This document shows positions 1-10,412 of a stretch of 64,000 nt of DNA, one piece after another (the first letter of the stretch is position 1; each line of letters begins with the position of its first letter). The stretch comes from Fasciolopsis buskii (Eukaryota > Platyhelminthes > Trematoda > Plagiorchiida > Fasciolidae): assembly GCA_008360955.1 (NCBI GenBank), contig LUCM01004059.1:1-64000 (forward strand), in the 5' to 3' direction. The notes under the pieces are model-generated. The model ran no database searches. It was given only the letters and a program-made list of their open reading frames with translations, and was not told where the DNA came from. A program made the translations under genes and the position numbers.

Positions 1-1490
1 AAGATTAGCTATCCAAGGAACTCTTAATCAGTGTGCTAAGGCTAGAGACGCGAGACTGCGCAATTCACCTGATTACCACAATCTCCGCCGCGAAGTTACG
101 CGCTCGGTGAATAGCGGCTGAGAACGATAATAGCTTCAACTTGCAGATCGCACGGAAACCGCAGCTGCCGTTGGAGATTCCCTGAATCTTTTAGGCTCTT
201 TGAGAGAGGCGCAAGCTGAGTCCTATATTCTTCGTGACGGCAGTGACCACCTCGTATCAGGATGCGAACAAAAGCTCCTGAGGTGGTTTGAACATTTCAG
301 CCAGCTGCTCAATCACCCTCCCACTGAAACTAGCAGTGTATCAATACCAAGCGACAGCAGTACGAAATAGATCTTGAGCCTCCGGATTAAGTGGAAATCA
401 CCCCAGCCGTTCAGACAATGAAGACAAGAAGTCACCCGGGAAGGATATCATTCAACCGGAAGTTCTCAAATCCTGTCTGCCCGCTTTGTTGAGACTACTA
501 ACCAAGCTGCTTCGTATCTAGGACTCCGAAACTTTTCCCAATGATTGCCTAGCCTCTGTTCTACTCCCTAAGCTAAAGAAGGGCGACAAGATTATATGCG
601 CGAACTACAGATGTATCAGCATCGTTGATGCAGCAACTAAGCTCTCTGTAACCGTTCTGCTAACCCGGTTTGTTATTTTTCGGGATGCACGAACACGCTC
701 TACCTAGTGTGGCTTTGTCGAGGAACAGGTTGTATTGGTCATATCTCAACGCTACGTTGAATCTTAGAACAGCGATATACGTTCCAGAAACCCAACACAA
801 CATACTTCGTCTCGACTCCGTTGACAACCGGTCACTTTGGACCATATTTCGAGGCGATAGGATGCCGGGAAAGTTAGAAGCATATTACTCGTCAACACAG
901 ACGCGGTTCGGTGCTTGCGGCGAAGAATCTCTAAAGTTCCTCCTTTGACTCAGGTGTTCGTCACGGTCGACAGCAGTCACCGGTTTTACTCAACTAAGCT
1001 AGAGACTGCATAATGAGTCGCATCATCAGTAACTTTAGTAGAATAAAACCTGGCCACGATTGCTGGGTCACTGACCTCAAGCTCGCCGACAACATTGTTC
1101 TTTTGGTAGAGGAGCCTAAAATTGTGCATCTGGTCTTGAACCGGACTGCATGCGAAGTTATGACTGCTAGTCCGGAGATAAACAAAAAAACGAATTTCTT
1201 TACAACTTCATAAGACCCGTCACCTTGTATCCGCATCGACGGCGACACTTTGGAGCAGGTATTTCACGTCAAGTACCTGGCCTCTATTATCCAGCTGAAT
1301 GACCAGGCCAAAGACAAGGCTAGTCTTCTCGTAGATTGTGTCAGAAGAGCTCTTCTATCATTTCGCAAAGCATTCTGGTCTCGCAGCGAAATAAGCCTCC
1401 GAACGAAGGTGCACACATACCGAGTTGCCGTCCCCCCTTCAATACGCATACGGAGTCTAGCGACTAAGAGTAAACGATACAAAAGGGCTA
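1..1490 (+). mobile_element. Decayed non-LTR retroelement, reverse transcriptase part (group A)
   Basis: This is a broken reverse transcriptase spread over all three + frames, cut by the left edge of the window. About 212-330 reads as a linker ahead of the polymerase (ILRDGSDHLV, WFEHFSQLLN). About 740-950 resembles the fingers and palm region (GHISTL, TIFEAIG-like, YSSTQTRFGACGEE). At 1082-1093 the catalytic box that is normally YADD reads LADN, in the context VTDLKLADNIVLL, so one catalytic aspartate is lost. At 1250-1440 the thumb region continues (VKYLASIIQLND, ALLSFRKAFWS). Stops and frameshifts separate these blocks, so no protein can be made. The residues around the active site differ from the family seen at 13142-14800, so I treat it as a separate group. 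The 3' end is not recognisable. Confidence 0.75.
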
Positions 1491-2948
1491 GAAAGTTTCA
1501 ACCACTGGTGCCTCCACTATATTTTAAAAACCAAGTGGTGTGATCACGTCTGAAATGCTGCGGTGCGCCAGCACTGTATGGACGTTGAACGTCGTCGTCT
1601 CCCCAAAGGCGTCCTCTAAAGCGGTTCGGCCTTGTTCCCCGTCGACCGAAGAGGGAATTAACGCAGAGAAACCTGTTGCCGTCACCTCTTCCGGGCTGCA
1701 AATGTCGCCTCGGTGGCCAAGTGAAAACGTGCATTAGTACTATCAAGGCGGACAGGGATTGTTTAACTCCTCAGTCGGTTTTCGGAATGAGATTGGCGCA
1801 ACAACTGGACTTTGTGGTGTGCAGATCTCGCTGCAGATCGCAACTAATGGACGGCTGCAATCAGAGAAATCCGGGGAGCCGATTTATCTTCTCACAGGCG
1901 CTAGTCGCATAACAGTAAAGAAGCAAGGTAAGTATATGACATATGTGTTATGTATATATTCCGAAATGTGATCAGAGTATGACGACATCGAAACAATGGT
2001 GACAGGGGAACGATGAAGGCGAAATATAAAGGAACTGTCCGGTACATTGCATACATTAACTCCTCCAGATTCATCCACCACATCAACGATTTCCCACCTT
2101 AACCCATGGATCCGTTCCATGGACTTGTAGTATTCGGGTTGTACAAGCAAAAGCGGAGGTGCGACTTGAGGATCCCGCCTCCTGCCTTTTATCAGGAGAA
2201 ACGGTGTACAAAGTAGGAGAGACGGCGTTAGCCAGTGTCCAGTATAACAGGAGTACACCTTTTGATCACTTAAGATTACAGACCTGACGCCTCTCTGAGG
2301 GTCCAATGACTCTGCTAGAATGTAACGTTCCCTAAAAAGAGGACTACCAAGCTTTTGTTTATTGAAGCATATTCTCTATGTCAGGTTGTCACTATTTCAC
2401 TTCCATGTTTTTTATGGACAGAATATTTCCAAATGAAACCCTGTCACATCCTTGACACCACTACTGCTTGTCCTTGATCCCCAGCCCAGTCAGCATAAGA
2501 CCGTCTAGTTAATACAATCACCGTTCCCCACCCGGAACCCATGGACGTGCCACGGTGATCATTACCTAAGACAGAGAATTGCAGAACTGCACGCAGCTGT
2601 GCTGACGAAAAAACAATCCGCACAGTGAGCGTCCGATCGAATCTTATCCCTAAGGCTATTGCGCTAAATTACGAAGCACTATGTAAGTTTTCTCGTAAGA
2701 AGCGTTGGATTAACGTTATCTACTTACATTGTGAGCAACATAGGTACTACGTTTATTTCTTTGCATTATCAGTGTAAACTTTCAATCGGCACAATAAAAG
2801 TGAAAAATAATAATGACGCAACGCAGGTGTGTGTAAAGTAGTGTGGTATGGCATTGCACAATTTATGAAGAGCTAATTCCATTTTCTTGATCATCTGGAC
2901 AAAATGCAAAAAGCAATGAGTAAAATAAAAAGCAAAAAGTGTGAAAAG
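1491..2948. other. Unassigned DNA
   Basis: No gene is recognised here. A 140-codon open frame on the - strand (1884-2306) has a GT donor-like site inside it and could hide an exon, but a frame of this length is expected by chance several times in a window this size. The part nearest 2949 is likely the 3' untranslated region of the RNF170-like gene, because TTTATT at 2752-2757 reads as an AATAAA polyadenylation signal on the - strand, about 190 bases past its stop codon. Confidence 0.4.
2752..2757 (-). promoter_or_regulatory. Polyadenylation signal of the RNF170-like gene
   Basis: AATAAA on the - strand, about 190 bases beyond the TAA stop of the terminal exon. Position and sequence fit, but no cleavage site can be confirmed from sequence alone. 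Confidence 0.4.
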
Positions 2949-3194
2949 TTAGTGTCGAAAACGCTGACACAAGTGCCGGGCATAAAATAAAATGACAAGT
3001 AAGTCATCCAGCAGACCAAGAGGACCTAACAGGGCCTCGGGAAGAAGATCCACAGGAGAGAGAAGATACAAGCCAGTCAGAGCATGTGGAGCCAAATTAC
3101 ACACCGAATTCCACACAAGAGTTATTCCGCCACGAAGTATCACCGATATTGTATCCCATAATGAGTGAAGTAACTCACGTGATGGTTGAGGACG
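2949..3194 (-). CDS. RNF170: Terminal exon of an RNF170-like E3 ubiquitin ligase (DUF1232 domain)
   Basis: The exon encodes 81 residues and a TAA stop in one frame. It follows a strong acceptor (TTTAATTTCTTATAG, just above 3194) and starts in phase 0. The hallmark is LYLLSPVDLLPEALLG followed by PLGLLDDLLVIL: the DUF1232 pattern of a hydrophobic stretch, S-P-x-D-x-x-P-E-A and G-x-x-D-D. In RNF170 proteins this sits at the C-terminus after the RING finger, preceded by a QPRS-like segment; here QPSRELL occupies that place. From knowledge of the family, RNF170 is an ER-membrane ubiquitin ligase that promotes turnover of activated IP3 receptors. The last hydrophobic helix looks short and ends in an arginine- and histidine-rich tail, so a small deletion or lineage difference is possible. 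An AATAAA signal lies about 190 bases downstream. The upstream exon with the RING is not certain; see 7944-8080. Confidence 0.65.
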   Translation of the reverse strand, partial: RPQPSRELLHSLWDTISVILRGGITLVWNSVCNLAPHALTGLYLLSPVDLLPEALLGPLGLLDDLLVILFYARHLCQRFRH

Positions 3195-4447
3195 CTATAA
3201 GAAATTAAATAAAGTTGGACTGAATTTTGCGAGTGCACATTCAGCATAACGACCAGCCGGGAAAATTCACTCATTAAAAAAGCACGTGCCAAGAAATTGA
3301 CCTAATCTGGTACGGCCTACAAAACAGAGCGACCGATTCTCCGAATAACCAACGAGACGACAAATGTTAAATCATATTATAGATGAACGATACTGAGCAA
3401 ATGTATAGTCTACACATTTGGTCATATAGTGGTGATTTTCGATTTTAAACTAGATTAATGTGAAATAGCTAACAACATACAACCCCAACTCTCTCGGTCT
3501 CCGCAACACCCCTGAGTGAAAAGCAATAAATAACTTGAGGTGTTATTGTAGTAGTGATGTAAAAATCCTAACTACAAAATTCCACAAGTGCTTCAGATTG
3601 TATTAGGATGAAATAATGATCTGTGGTTTCTATTCCAACGATTGAAGTCATTCGCTTCCTGATCTCGCTAAATCTTTATAGGAATAAGGCTTACACAATC
3701 CCAGAACAATCCGTTTGGGTCCGGAAAATAGAACATAACCCAGACATAACTGTGACATCCAAATGCAATATGTACTCTGAGAGTATGTGTATATAGGCGA
3801 GTGTGCGTTTTTGGTTGAACTGTTGACCTTAGTTCAACATCCGCCATTAAATTTTAGCCACTCAAGGACAGCCGGCAGTAAAACTGAGATTTTGGCTTCG
3901 CCCGTGCCTGTTAACGGATACCATCAGAACCACTTTTTGATCGGAGTGTCTATCCACTTAATTAGCGTTTGATTTTCACCCTCAGCTAAATAGCATACCT
4001 AGAATTATCCGCACTGTTATGGACACGTACCCTTCTGCACACTAATGACTGTTGACCCTTTTGCAGGCCAGCAGTGCAAATTTGGATTTCATGCTCCAGG
4101 TCAATCCGATGCCAGTATGATCACGAGCCTTGAAAACTGAGTGGTAGGGGACTCAAAGCGAGAACCAGAAGGTCCATGTTTTTGGGTCAGCAACACTGAT
4201 TGCACTTTTCAGGTATGAATTTTTTTTCTGCTTAAAGAAGTTGGGGAATCTCAATAAGGATATCGTGGTCTGTCCGGTGCATATATGGATGATGGTCACT
4301 CAGGACAGTACATAAGTCGCGACATTCAGCCCTTCGCAAAATATCAAGGACAGATCACTTCTATCTGTCTTCTGGAAACTACTTCTCCCGGACCACAGCG
4401 AATATTTAAGCAATCAACTTGGGAGCGCAAGTACATGATTCAGCGTT
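3195..4447. other. Probable intron DNA, nothing recognised
   Basis: Lies directly upstream of the RNF170-like terminal exon on the - strand and starts with its acceptor. I looked for the cysteine-histidine codons of a RING finger (C-G-H-x-F-C) on the - strand and found none here. No repeat family was recognised. Confidence 0.4.
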
Positions 4448-5343
4448 GGTTAGACCCGTCAGCCTACGAATCTGGGCTGTGCAAAATCTTATGTAGGGTG
4501 ACCAACAGGCGTGTTTAGGCCTAACAATGAACTCACTTTCGATTGATGTCTGCTGCGTGTGTAAAATACGAATTCAGGATTCTTGTGGCGTGATTAAACT
4601 GACAGCATCCAAAACCTAGTCAAGATTTCTCCTGTGCACCTTAAGGGAAGAACCAGCTCAAGCTGCGTGTCAACGTTGTGTGACAAGACTGAAGAGACCC
4701 TTTAGATTGTGCGCCGTGAGACTGCAGGGATCAGTCGGCACAGCTTGTTTGTTACCTCGGCTTACGCCCCAACGGATAGTTGCGCCGAGTTTTATGACGA
4801 ACTCGTCAGTCCTGTTTGAAAGAGCAAAGGTTCTGACACAATAGTGCTAACAAGTAATTTCAATGCAGAAGTTGGATAAATTAGTGCGTGGGGAGCTTGT
4901 CTGGCTGGGCGCTGTATCTTGCCTGATCAGTACACAGATAACGCGGACAGGCTTCTCCAATTTTCTGAAGACAATACTATCTTACAAGAGTTTCCGATAC
5001 ACCTACATGGTGCTCTAACTCGACAGGTGGTCCGAATCAGATAGACCATCTCGCCATAAGCTACCGTTGGCGCGGTTCTGTTCAGAAGTCCGAATCGTTC
5101 TGGACCATGCATGTCGAATCAGAAAATGCATCAGTTTTGATGCGATCTTTGCTGCAGCTGAATGGCCATCGACACAAACGACTAGATCAGCTGGCAGTAG
5201 GACGTCTGCGTGGTTCAGGTGTTCCAGTCAGCCATAAACAGAAACTATCCGACGAACTAAGAATCTCGACGAGCCCTGGGATCAAATCGAACAGGCGATG
5301 TACTTAGTAACAAGTTTCGTCTGTGGTCCTAGGTCTAGCGTTC
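4448..5343 (+). mobile_element. Non-LTR retroelement fragment, endonuclease half (RTE-like family C)
   Basis: Nucleotide similarity to 9611-10620 runs from about 4448 to the single N at 5344. Broken frames encode an exonuclease-endonuclease-phosphatase (apurinic-like) endonuclease: SAYAPTD near 4758-4780 and DNADRLLQFSEDN near 4940-4975. The sequence then continues into the basic linker (MRSLLQLNGHRHKR, KLSDELR at 5140-5270). Several stops and frame changes are present, and the GDFNA catalytic box is altered to a TSNFNAEVG form. The element stops abruptly at the N, where the neighbouring sequence becomes a retroelement in the opposite orientation. The reverse transcriptase half is absent. Confidence 0.8.
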
Positions 5344-5344
5344 N
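5344..5344. other. Single ambiguous base at a junction
   Basis: One N exactly where a + strand endonuclease fragment ends and a - strand fragment begins. The duplicate of 34796-36862 starts at the next base. This looks like an assembly join rather than a sequenced polymorphism. Confidence 0.85.
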
Positions 5345-5975
5345 ATAAGCTTGCTTTGTATTCACGTCTCATGTTGAGCCGTACTTCATTAGGCTCGCTA
5401 CTAGCGGGATGGTCCAGCGTTATTCGAGAAGGCACAGAGACTCAGGAGAAACCCATTTTGCCTCAGCCCGTTGGATCAGGCCACAATCCACCAAACCAGC
5501 TTCATAAGTGAACAGTGTTCATTAATGTTGTTAAGTGGGGGAAGTTTTAAGTTTTCACCTAGTTTCATTCGGAAAGTTGGCGGGCGAGTCGCGTCAGAGA
5601 TCTTATTGCGGTCTAGCCGATGCTGCGCCGTATGTTTGGAGCTCCAACCGAAGCACATAAACATCTTGGTGCATACTGACGCGTCAGAGCTGAGAGAGTG
5701 CTCCAGTATGACCGGCAATCTTGTAGACAGCCTCACTATTCGTAGCTAATTGCAATTTGGTCGGTCTGGGTTCATCGCTGACTGGACGAGAGCGGACGCC
5801 AAGTAGATCTTCGGAAGTTCTTACAGACGCGAAGCAATCGACGGTGTGAACACAAGGTGACAACCGTTCCCCATTTTTCCGAATGACAGGAACCGACACC
5901 AAAGTGGCATTCTTTATGCTCCTCGTTTGGGACAGCCGATCAACTAGAGCATTTATGTCTCCTGCTGAAATCACG
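5345..5975 (-). mobile_element. Retroelement fragment, 3' half of endonuclease and linker (group D)
   Basis: On the - strand the frame at 5684-5974 reads ISAGDINALVDRLSQT and KNGERLSPCVHTVDCF. This corresponds to the AGDFNAQVG and NGERLLKFCADN blocks of the endonuclease at 9394-10248. After a frameshift, 5476-5736 gives SDASVCTKMFMC and ISDATRPPTFRMKLGENL, matching SDHALV and LSDSAVRN-SYEQKLSEEL of the same family. The histidine of the S-D-H catalytic motif is lost (SDA). The fragment is cut at the N on its 3' side. The same element continues without a break in copy 2 as far as the assembly gap. Its missing 5' half is found at 7408-7860, on the other side of an insertion. Confidence 0.75.
5943..5975. 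repeat. 33-bp direct repeat, left copy
   Basis: Identical to 7408-7440 except for one base (T against C at the tenth position). Together they flank 1,432 bases of unrelated DNA. Both lie in the sequence coding for the endonuclease motif ISAGDI(N/S)AL, on the - strand. The arrangement is that of a long target-site duplication. Confidence 0.8.
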
Positions 5976-7407
5976 TCGAGTTGATAAGTAAGTAGTGGTA
6001 CTTCAGAATTAACAATATTGCCTCGCTGTTTCCAAGATGTTATTTATTTATTTGTTTGCGAATAAGCCACCTCAGGTTTGCCTTACACCCGGTGACATCA
6101 AGTTTCATATGATGAAAAATCAAACGAACGCCTTCTTTCTTGATTTAAGACTTTATGTTACCTATCCCCTTCAATTCTCATGTCTTTGGATGAGACTCCC
6201 CGATGGCTGCCGGTCAGTGCTTGCGCCTAGTTGTGCAGGGCACATGGTTTTTAACTTATTGATTGCCTTCATCATGATGCAAATTTTCGGGGTTCGACAT
6301 CCCTCGTGCCCCATCGGTCAAGATAACAAATCAGCTAGCTCGAAAGCTATACTGTTCAACATCAGATTAGTTATCCTGTTAAGATGCGAATTCTCTGTTA
6401 AGTTTGGACAGTCAAAGTATCAATATGCGAACGATGCACGCCCATCGCATAGATCACGAATGTTTCTCATAAATCCATCTTCTTCTCCAGCTTTTGGTGC
6501 ATCAAGGTTCCTGGAACCGATAAAGCCTAATAGCTATACCACAGGTGGCTTACAGAAAAGTATAGACCTCAAAATATCTCAACTGCCTTGAGTAGAAAAG
6601 CTCACTTTCATGCTTTCCGATGATCTTCACAGAATCTGACCTTGGTTGTGTCTGTACACTGACAGCAAAAAAGAATGATTTTCATGAGTCTCTAAAAAGT
6701 CTAATTGACCATTTCTCATGATGAAATCTACTTTTGATGCAGGAGACTTGGGTGCACACACTGTCCCCTTGGAGGAAACAGTATCCAAATACGACCGGAT
6801 AGCGCTGGGGCAACAGCTGCCGGTTGGTGGATTTTACGGAAGTTGACGGGCTAGTTGTCTGTAGCATGCTTTTTCAATATCCCGGAAAAAGACCTTTTGG
6901 TTTTTATCCAAAAGGCTGTCTGAAGGGACGTCAGACTAGTCAGATCCTTTTTCTGTTTCGTTGGGTTTTACTTGTGGAGGATTTCCTCGGGTGCCGCGGT
7001 GCAACTACTGTAAACATGAGTGCTGCGTAGCAAGCGCTCTTTCGTGCCCGTTCTGGCATGTGCTTTTTAACAAAGTTATCACTAGGTCCTGGAAGTCCCG
7101 AGAAATATCAAAGCATCCCCAGATTCCACTGTAACCCGGAGGAAACGATAACTGGTGCGTAAAGGAGTTAAACTTCGGTGGAACACAAATAAACGGTGGA
7201 TAAGACCGTGATCGGTCTTGCTGCTTGGTTGTAACAAGGAGCAGTAAAATGGCTAAAAGACTGCATCTGTCAAATCGTCAGTGAAAGCAAAAAGCCTATT
7301 CTGACGGAAGACCTAGAACAACGCCGGTTCGGGCAAACATTAAAAATCCATTGAACGAATGACAGAACTGTCGTGTTGAGCTTGATCTGAGCTATATAAT
7401 GCCAGTT
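5976..7407. mobile_element. 1.43-kb insertion of unknown type
   Basis: It sits between two 33-bp direct repeats and interrupts a retroelement whose reading continues on either side, so it behaves as an inserted segment. I see no terminal inverted repeats, no long terminal repeats and no poly-A tail at either end. The longest open frame is 184 codons on the + strand (6037-6591, ends LKISQLP). It shows no motif I recognise, and its length is near what chance allows. A 32-base run of CCGTGATCGG-type short palindromes lies near 7206-7225. The same segment is present in copy 2 at 35427-36858. Long target-site duplications fit target-primed insertion of a truncated non-LTR element, but the class is not shown. 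Confidence 0.5.
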
Positions 7408-7440
7408 ACTAGAGCACTTATGTCTCCTGCTGAAATCACG
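7408..7440. repeat. 33-bp direct repeat, right copy
   Basis: Matches 5943-5975 with one mismatch. The 34796-36862 duplicate does not contain this copy: identity stops after its first four bases. Confidence 0.8.
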
Positions 7441-7860
7441 ACGTCATTTTGATTTTCTGTGTATCGGTCGTGCAGCCTTTGAAAGGAGGTGTCATTGATT
7501 GTATTTGGGCTGCTGTCTGTAGGGGTTTACACTGAGAGAACAAAGAAATCCCATCCATTGAATTCACTTTGCGCGAACTTGCAAGCTTTACTACTTGCGC
7601 CCAATCGTCGACCGGGATCTAGTCGGGATGTGCAGCTTCGGCTCTCTCACCAAAGATCGCAGAAATGCCAGAACCCGGAGCCTCAGGTCCCTCAGATATG
7701 CGCAAATGAGGTTGTGTGCAACATTCATCGATAGCTAAGGTTTCCAGTTTACTAGCTATAGGCCGCTGTTGTCCTATACGCATCAGTATTTGCATGTTGA
7801 ATGCAAGTAGCTCGAAGGAGCATCGAGAAGGTAGAAAAGCATCAGCTGGCGGGAGCGTAT
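7408..7860 (-). mobile_element. Retroelement fragment, 5' half of endonuclease (group D)
   Basis: On the - strand the blocks are, in order: LQLLAFNMQILMRIGQQ near 7810-7860, then LETLAIDECC, then GERAEAAHPD and IPVDDWAQVV, and finally YTENQNDVVISAGDISAL ending in the direct repeat. They correspond to LGSFNVRTLLQAGQQ, VDSLSIDVCC, KADAALLDWIPVNSRLC and RSDTVVVAGDFNA of the endonuclease at 9394-10248. At least one stop is present. The 5' end lies about 85 bases from the donor of the exon at 7944-8080 and has the same orientation as that exon. Confidence 0.7.
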
Positions 7861-7943
7861 TATGAGATTTAGATACCAGTTAAACGAAGCCGCGAGATAA
7901 GAGGGGCAGAACTTCATCCAGAGTCCCTATCAGTACAACTCAC

Positions 7944-8080
7944 GGATGTCCCTCAATAAATTCGAATATTGGGTGGCAAATAGAGCAAGATAAGTCATCA
8001 GAGAAACAATAGTTGTGCACGGTGGGAGATCGCTTTTTTGAGTGGGTGGAATGCGAAACGTTTTCTCTACGGCCAGACAT
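7944..8080 (-). CDS. Candidate first coding exon with half of a RING-like zinc motif
   Basis: On the - strand an ATG at 8080-8078 opens a frame of 45 codons plus two bases. It ends at a strong donor (CATCC then GTGAGTTG, 7943-7936). The peptide is basic and serine-rich at first (MSGRRENVSHS), then reads SDDLSCSICHPIFEF, which resembles the first C-x2-C pair of a RING finger followed by the conserved aromatic. The rest of a RING would have to come from another exon, and I could not find it between 3195 and 7943. The exon lies upstream of, and in the same orientation as, the RNF170-like terminal exon, so it may be the 5' end of that gene. RNF170 RINGs usually lack this phenylalanine, so a different RING protein is equally possible. 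Confidence 0.4.
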
Positions 8081-9369
8081 GCGTAGTTGTTCGTTTGTAC
8101 CGTTGCACGACTCGGTCGCCTGATCCAAAATGGATCTTTTTATTCAAGGATGCACTCCTAACCTTTGCGCAACCAAATTTAATCTGCTGAGCCGGTTAAT
8201 CGGTTGATGCGCCTCCTCTGGAAAACCCTGCCAGGCCAGTGGGACACTACCAGGGGGGCAGTGGCCCTATCTTGGCGGGCCACACTTCTCATGCTACACT
8301 ACCACCAGTGGGTCCCTGGGGTATGTTTTTGGGAGAACGCTTCTCGGACGAAAACGCATCACGCTCTCGATATTGGGAGTGCTTATTCACCCCGTCTTTT
8401 CAGTAAGCGTCGGTCACCCCTTTCACAACTAACCACTGAAATGGTGGCTGTTTCCTTATCCTCAACCCGGGGACAAGCCCGTTGGCATACATCTTCGCAC
8501 TGAGTCCCGGCTGGAATTCAGAATGAGAGGTACATTACATTTTCTTTGGCAGACGTCTGTATAATCCACGTCTCAGTCACCCAGTTATCGGGTACACTTG
8601 GGCGTTTAGTGCTTCGGTGACCTCCGACTGCACGTTAACGTAATCTTGTAAAGGAATGCTAACCGTAAGGAACCTCATTCTGAATTGATCTCTGTCAACG
8701 GATGTAAATGCCGTTTTCTCACTGACCCACTCCTTTAAACATCCCAGCGCGATATATGCGAGCTTCAGTAAAAGCGACTTAAGGGGTTTATCTCTTATTC
8801 TGCATAACACTTTATATTCGTTAAAAGTGCTCCGAGGAATAATATTGCCATGATTGTTTCGTTGTAAGTGCTACCTGGCAGCGAATCTTAACAACCGTTA
8901 ATAGCCGCTATGTTTTCTGGTTGATTTGAAATTCCGACAATAAGTAAAACGAGTTACTCCAAAGCTTCATGGCAATCGCTGCATGCCTTAGAAGTCACAA
9001 CGAGACTACTCCTTGACGTGGTGTGACGGCTTGCGTGCCTCCATGATCCAACGAGCTATACAGGATGGCCTATCTTAAGCCGAAGATCCAATCATGCCTG
9101 GAAGGTCAATGGGTAGAGGCCTGACGAAGTAGTCTCCTGGTCCTCCAAGTTGGGGGTTGATCTGAGTTAGCAGCTCAGTCGTAAAAACGAGTGGAAGACC
9201 AATTGATCCAAGTAGATGGGCTCCAACTCAGCTATTCCCCGCTGCCTTGCGGTCAAGTTCTAGACAGAAACAAAGGCTTTGGTCGACAACCCTAATGGTT
9301 ACTCGGCTTAGCGACTGGACGCCCTAGCTGTACCCGTCTATCAATCCATACTACATCGGTCGTCGCGCA
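8081..9369. other. Unassigned DNA, partly GC-rich
   Basis: No gene recognised. A + strand frame at 8204-8503 (99 codons) is GC-rich and contains repeated tryptophans, but it matches no family I know. A - strand frame at 8577-8810 (77 codons) ends near a GTGACTG donor-like site. The stretch 9000-9369 leads directly into the retroelement at 9370 and may include more of its 5' untranslated region. Confidence 0.35.
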
Positions 9370-9393
9370 GGATAATCAGGACCGCGCTGCCCA

Positions 9394-10248
9394 TTGCATC
9401 GAGCGCTGGTGGGGTGGGTAGTGATAAGTATGCTACTGCTCAGAGTTCCCTCTCTTTTATTCAACCTCTCTTTTGTCTCCAACCCAATCTGTTTGCCCCT
9501 TCTGCCTACCCATAGTATCTCCATCGATAACACGCCCGATACTCGCAACGGTTTATTGTCAAGTAGTGTAGTAGGTGGTTTTCAGTCTGTTAGCTCACAT
9601 TTTCTCAAGCCTCGTCAGCCTCTGCATCTGGGTTCCTTCAATGTGCGCACTTTATTGCAGGCTGGCCAACAGGCGTGTTTGGCTCTGACAGTGGACTCAC
9701 TCTCGATTGATGTCTGCTGTGTGAGTGAAACAGGAATTCAGGATTCGAATAGAGTAATTCAACTAACTGCACCTAATGTCTCATCAAGATATTTTCTTCG
9801 CACTTCAGGAGACGAAGCAGCTGAAGCTGTGGGTCAACGTGGTGTGGGAATAGTCTTGAGTGAGAAGGCTGACGCAGCCCTTTTAGACTGGATCCCAGTC
9901 AACAGTCGCCTGTGTGCCATGAGACTGCAGGGATCAGTTGGCGTCCGAAAGAATAGTGGTGTTAAGCGCAGTTTATTCGTTATCTCAGCATACGCTCCAA
10001 CAGACTGCAGCACTGATATGGAGACAGACGAGTTTTATGATAACCTCGTCACTCTTGTTCGGAAGAGCAAACGCTCTGACACTGTAGTGGTAGCAGGTGA
10101 CTTTAATGCACAAGTTGGAAAACTTAGTGCATCGGAGTCCTGTTTAGGTGGGCGATGCGCCTTGCCTGCACAGCGAACAGACAACGGAGAAAGACTTCTC
10201 AAATTCTGTGCAGATAATCATTTATTCCTATCTAGTACGAATTTCTGA
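9394..10248 (+). pseudogene. Retroelement endonuclease domain, nearly intact
   Basis: The open frame of 284 codons contains a leader of about 70 residues, then the exonuclease-endonuclease-phosphatase fold. Motifs in order are LGSFNVRTL (Asn), VCCVSETGIQ (catalytic Glu), QRGVGIVLS, FVISAYAPTD (Tyr), VVVAGDFNAQVG (Asp and Asn) and NGERLLKFCADN. The final S-D-H motif (SDHALV) is present at about 10391-10408 but in another frame. A tandem duplication of eight bases (GAATTTCT/GAATTTCC, near 10240-10255) breaks the frame; the later partial copy at 10936 has one unit only. This family nicks target DNA to prime insertion. All catalytic residues are visible, so decay looks recent here. The start is ambiguous because the 5' leader is also open. 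Confidence 0.8.
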
Positions 10249-10412
10249 ATTTCCGACACAGTTCGCGTCGCACTGCGACATAGTGCTTTAACTCGACAGG
10301 TACACTGAGTCAGATTGACCATATCGCAGTTAGCTACCGTTGGCGTGGTTCTGTCCAGAACTGTAGATCGTACTGGACGACGTACGTCGAATCGGACCAT
10401 GCGTTAGTTTTA

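Larger units (their letters stand above)
5345..7411. repeat. Duplicated block, copy 1 (partner 34796-36862)
   Basis: 2,067 bases align to 34796-36862 at a constant offset of 29451 with no gaps. Reading both copies I found two differences: G at 5829 against A at 35280, and T at 6706 against C at 36157. The block contains a - strand retroelement fragment (5345-5975) plus a separate insertion (5976-7407). Its left end is the N at 5344 and its right end lies four bases into a 33-bp direct repeat. It is either a very recent duplication or one locus assembled twice. Confidence 0.9.

Noticed and set aside
1884..2306. 140-codon - strand open frame
   Set aside because: Frames of this size are expected several times by chance. 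No recognised domain, and alternative frames are open over the same bases.
6037..6591. 184-codon open frame inside the 1.43-kb insertion
   Set aside because: By stop-codon statistics about one frame of this length is expected by chance in a six-frame reading of this window. No motif, no clear codon pattern and no splice or promoter context. Its presence in both copies only reflects the duplication.
8577..8810. Protein-like - strand frame near the RING-like exon
   Set aside because: It has reasonable composition and a donor-like GTGACTG at its end, but no acceptor, start codon or homolog. Not enough to call an exon.
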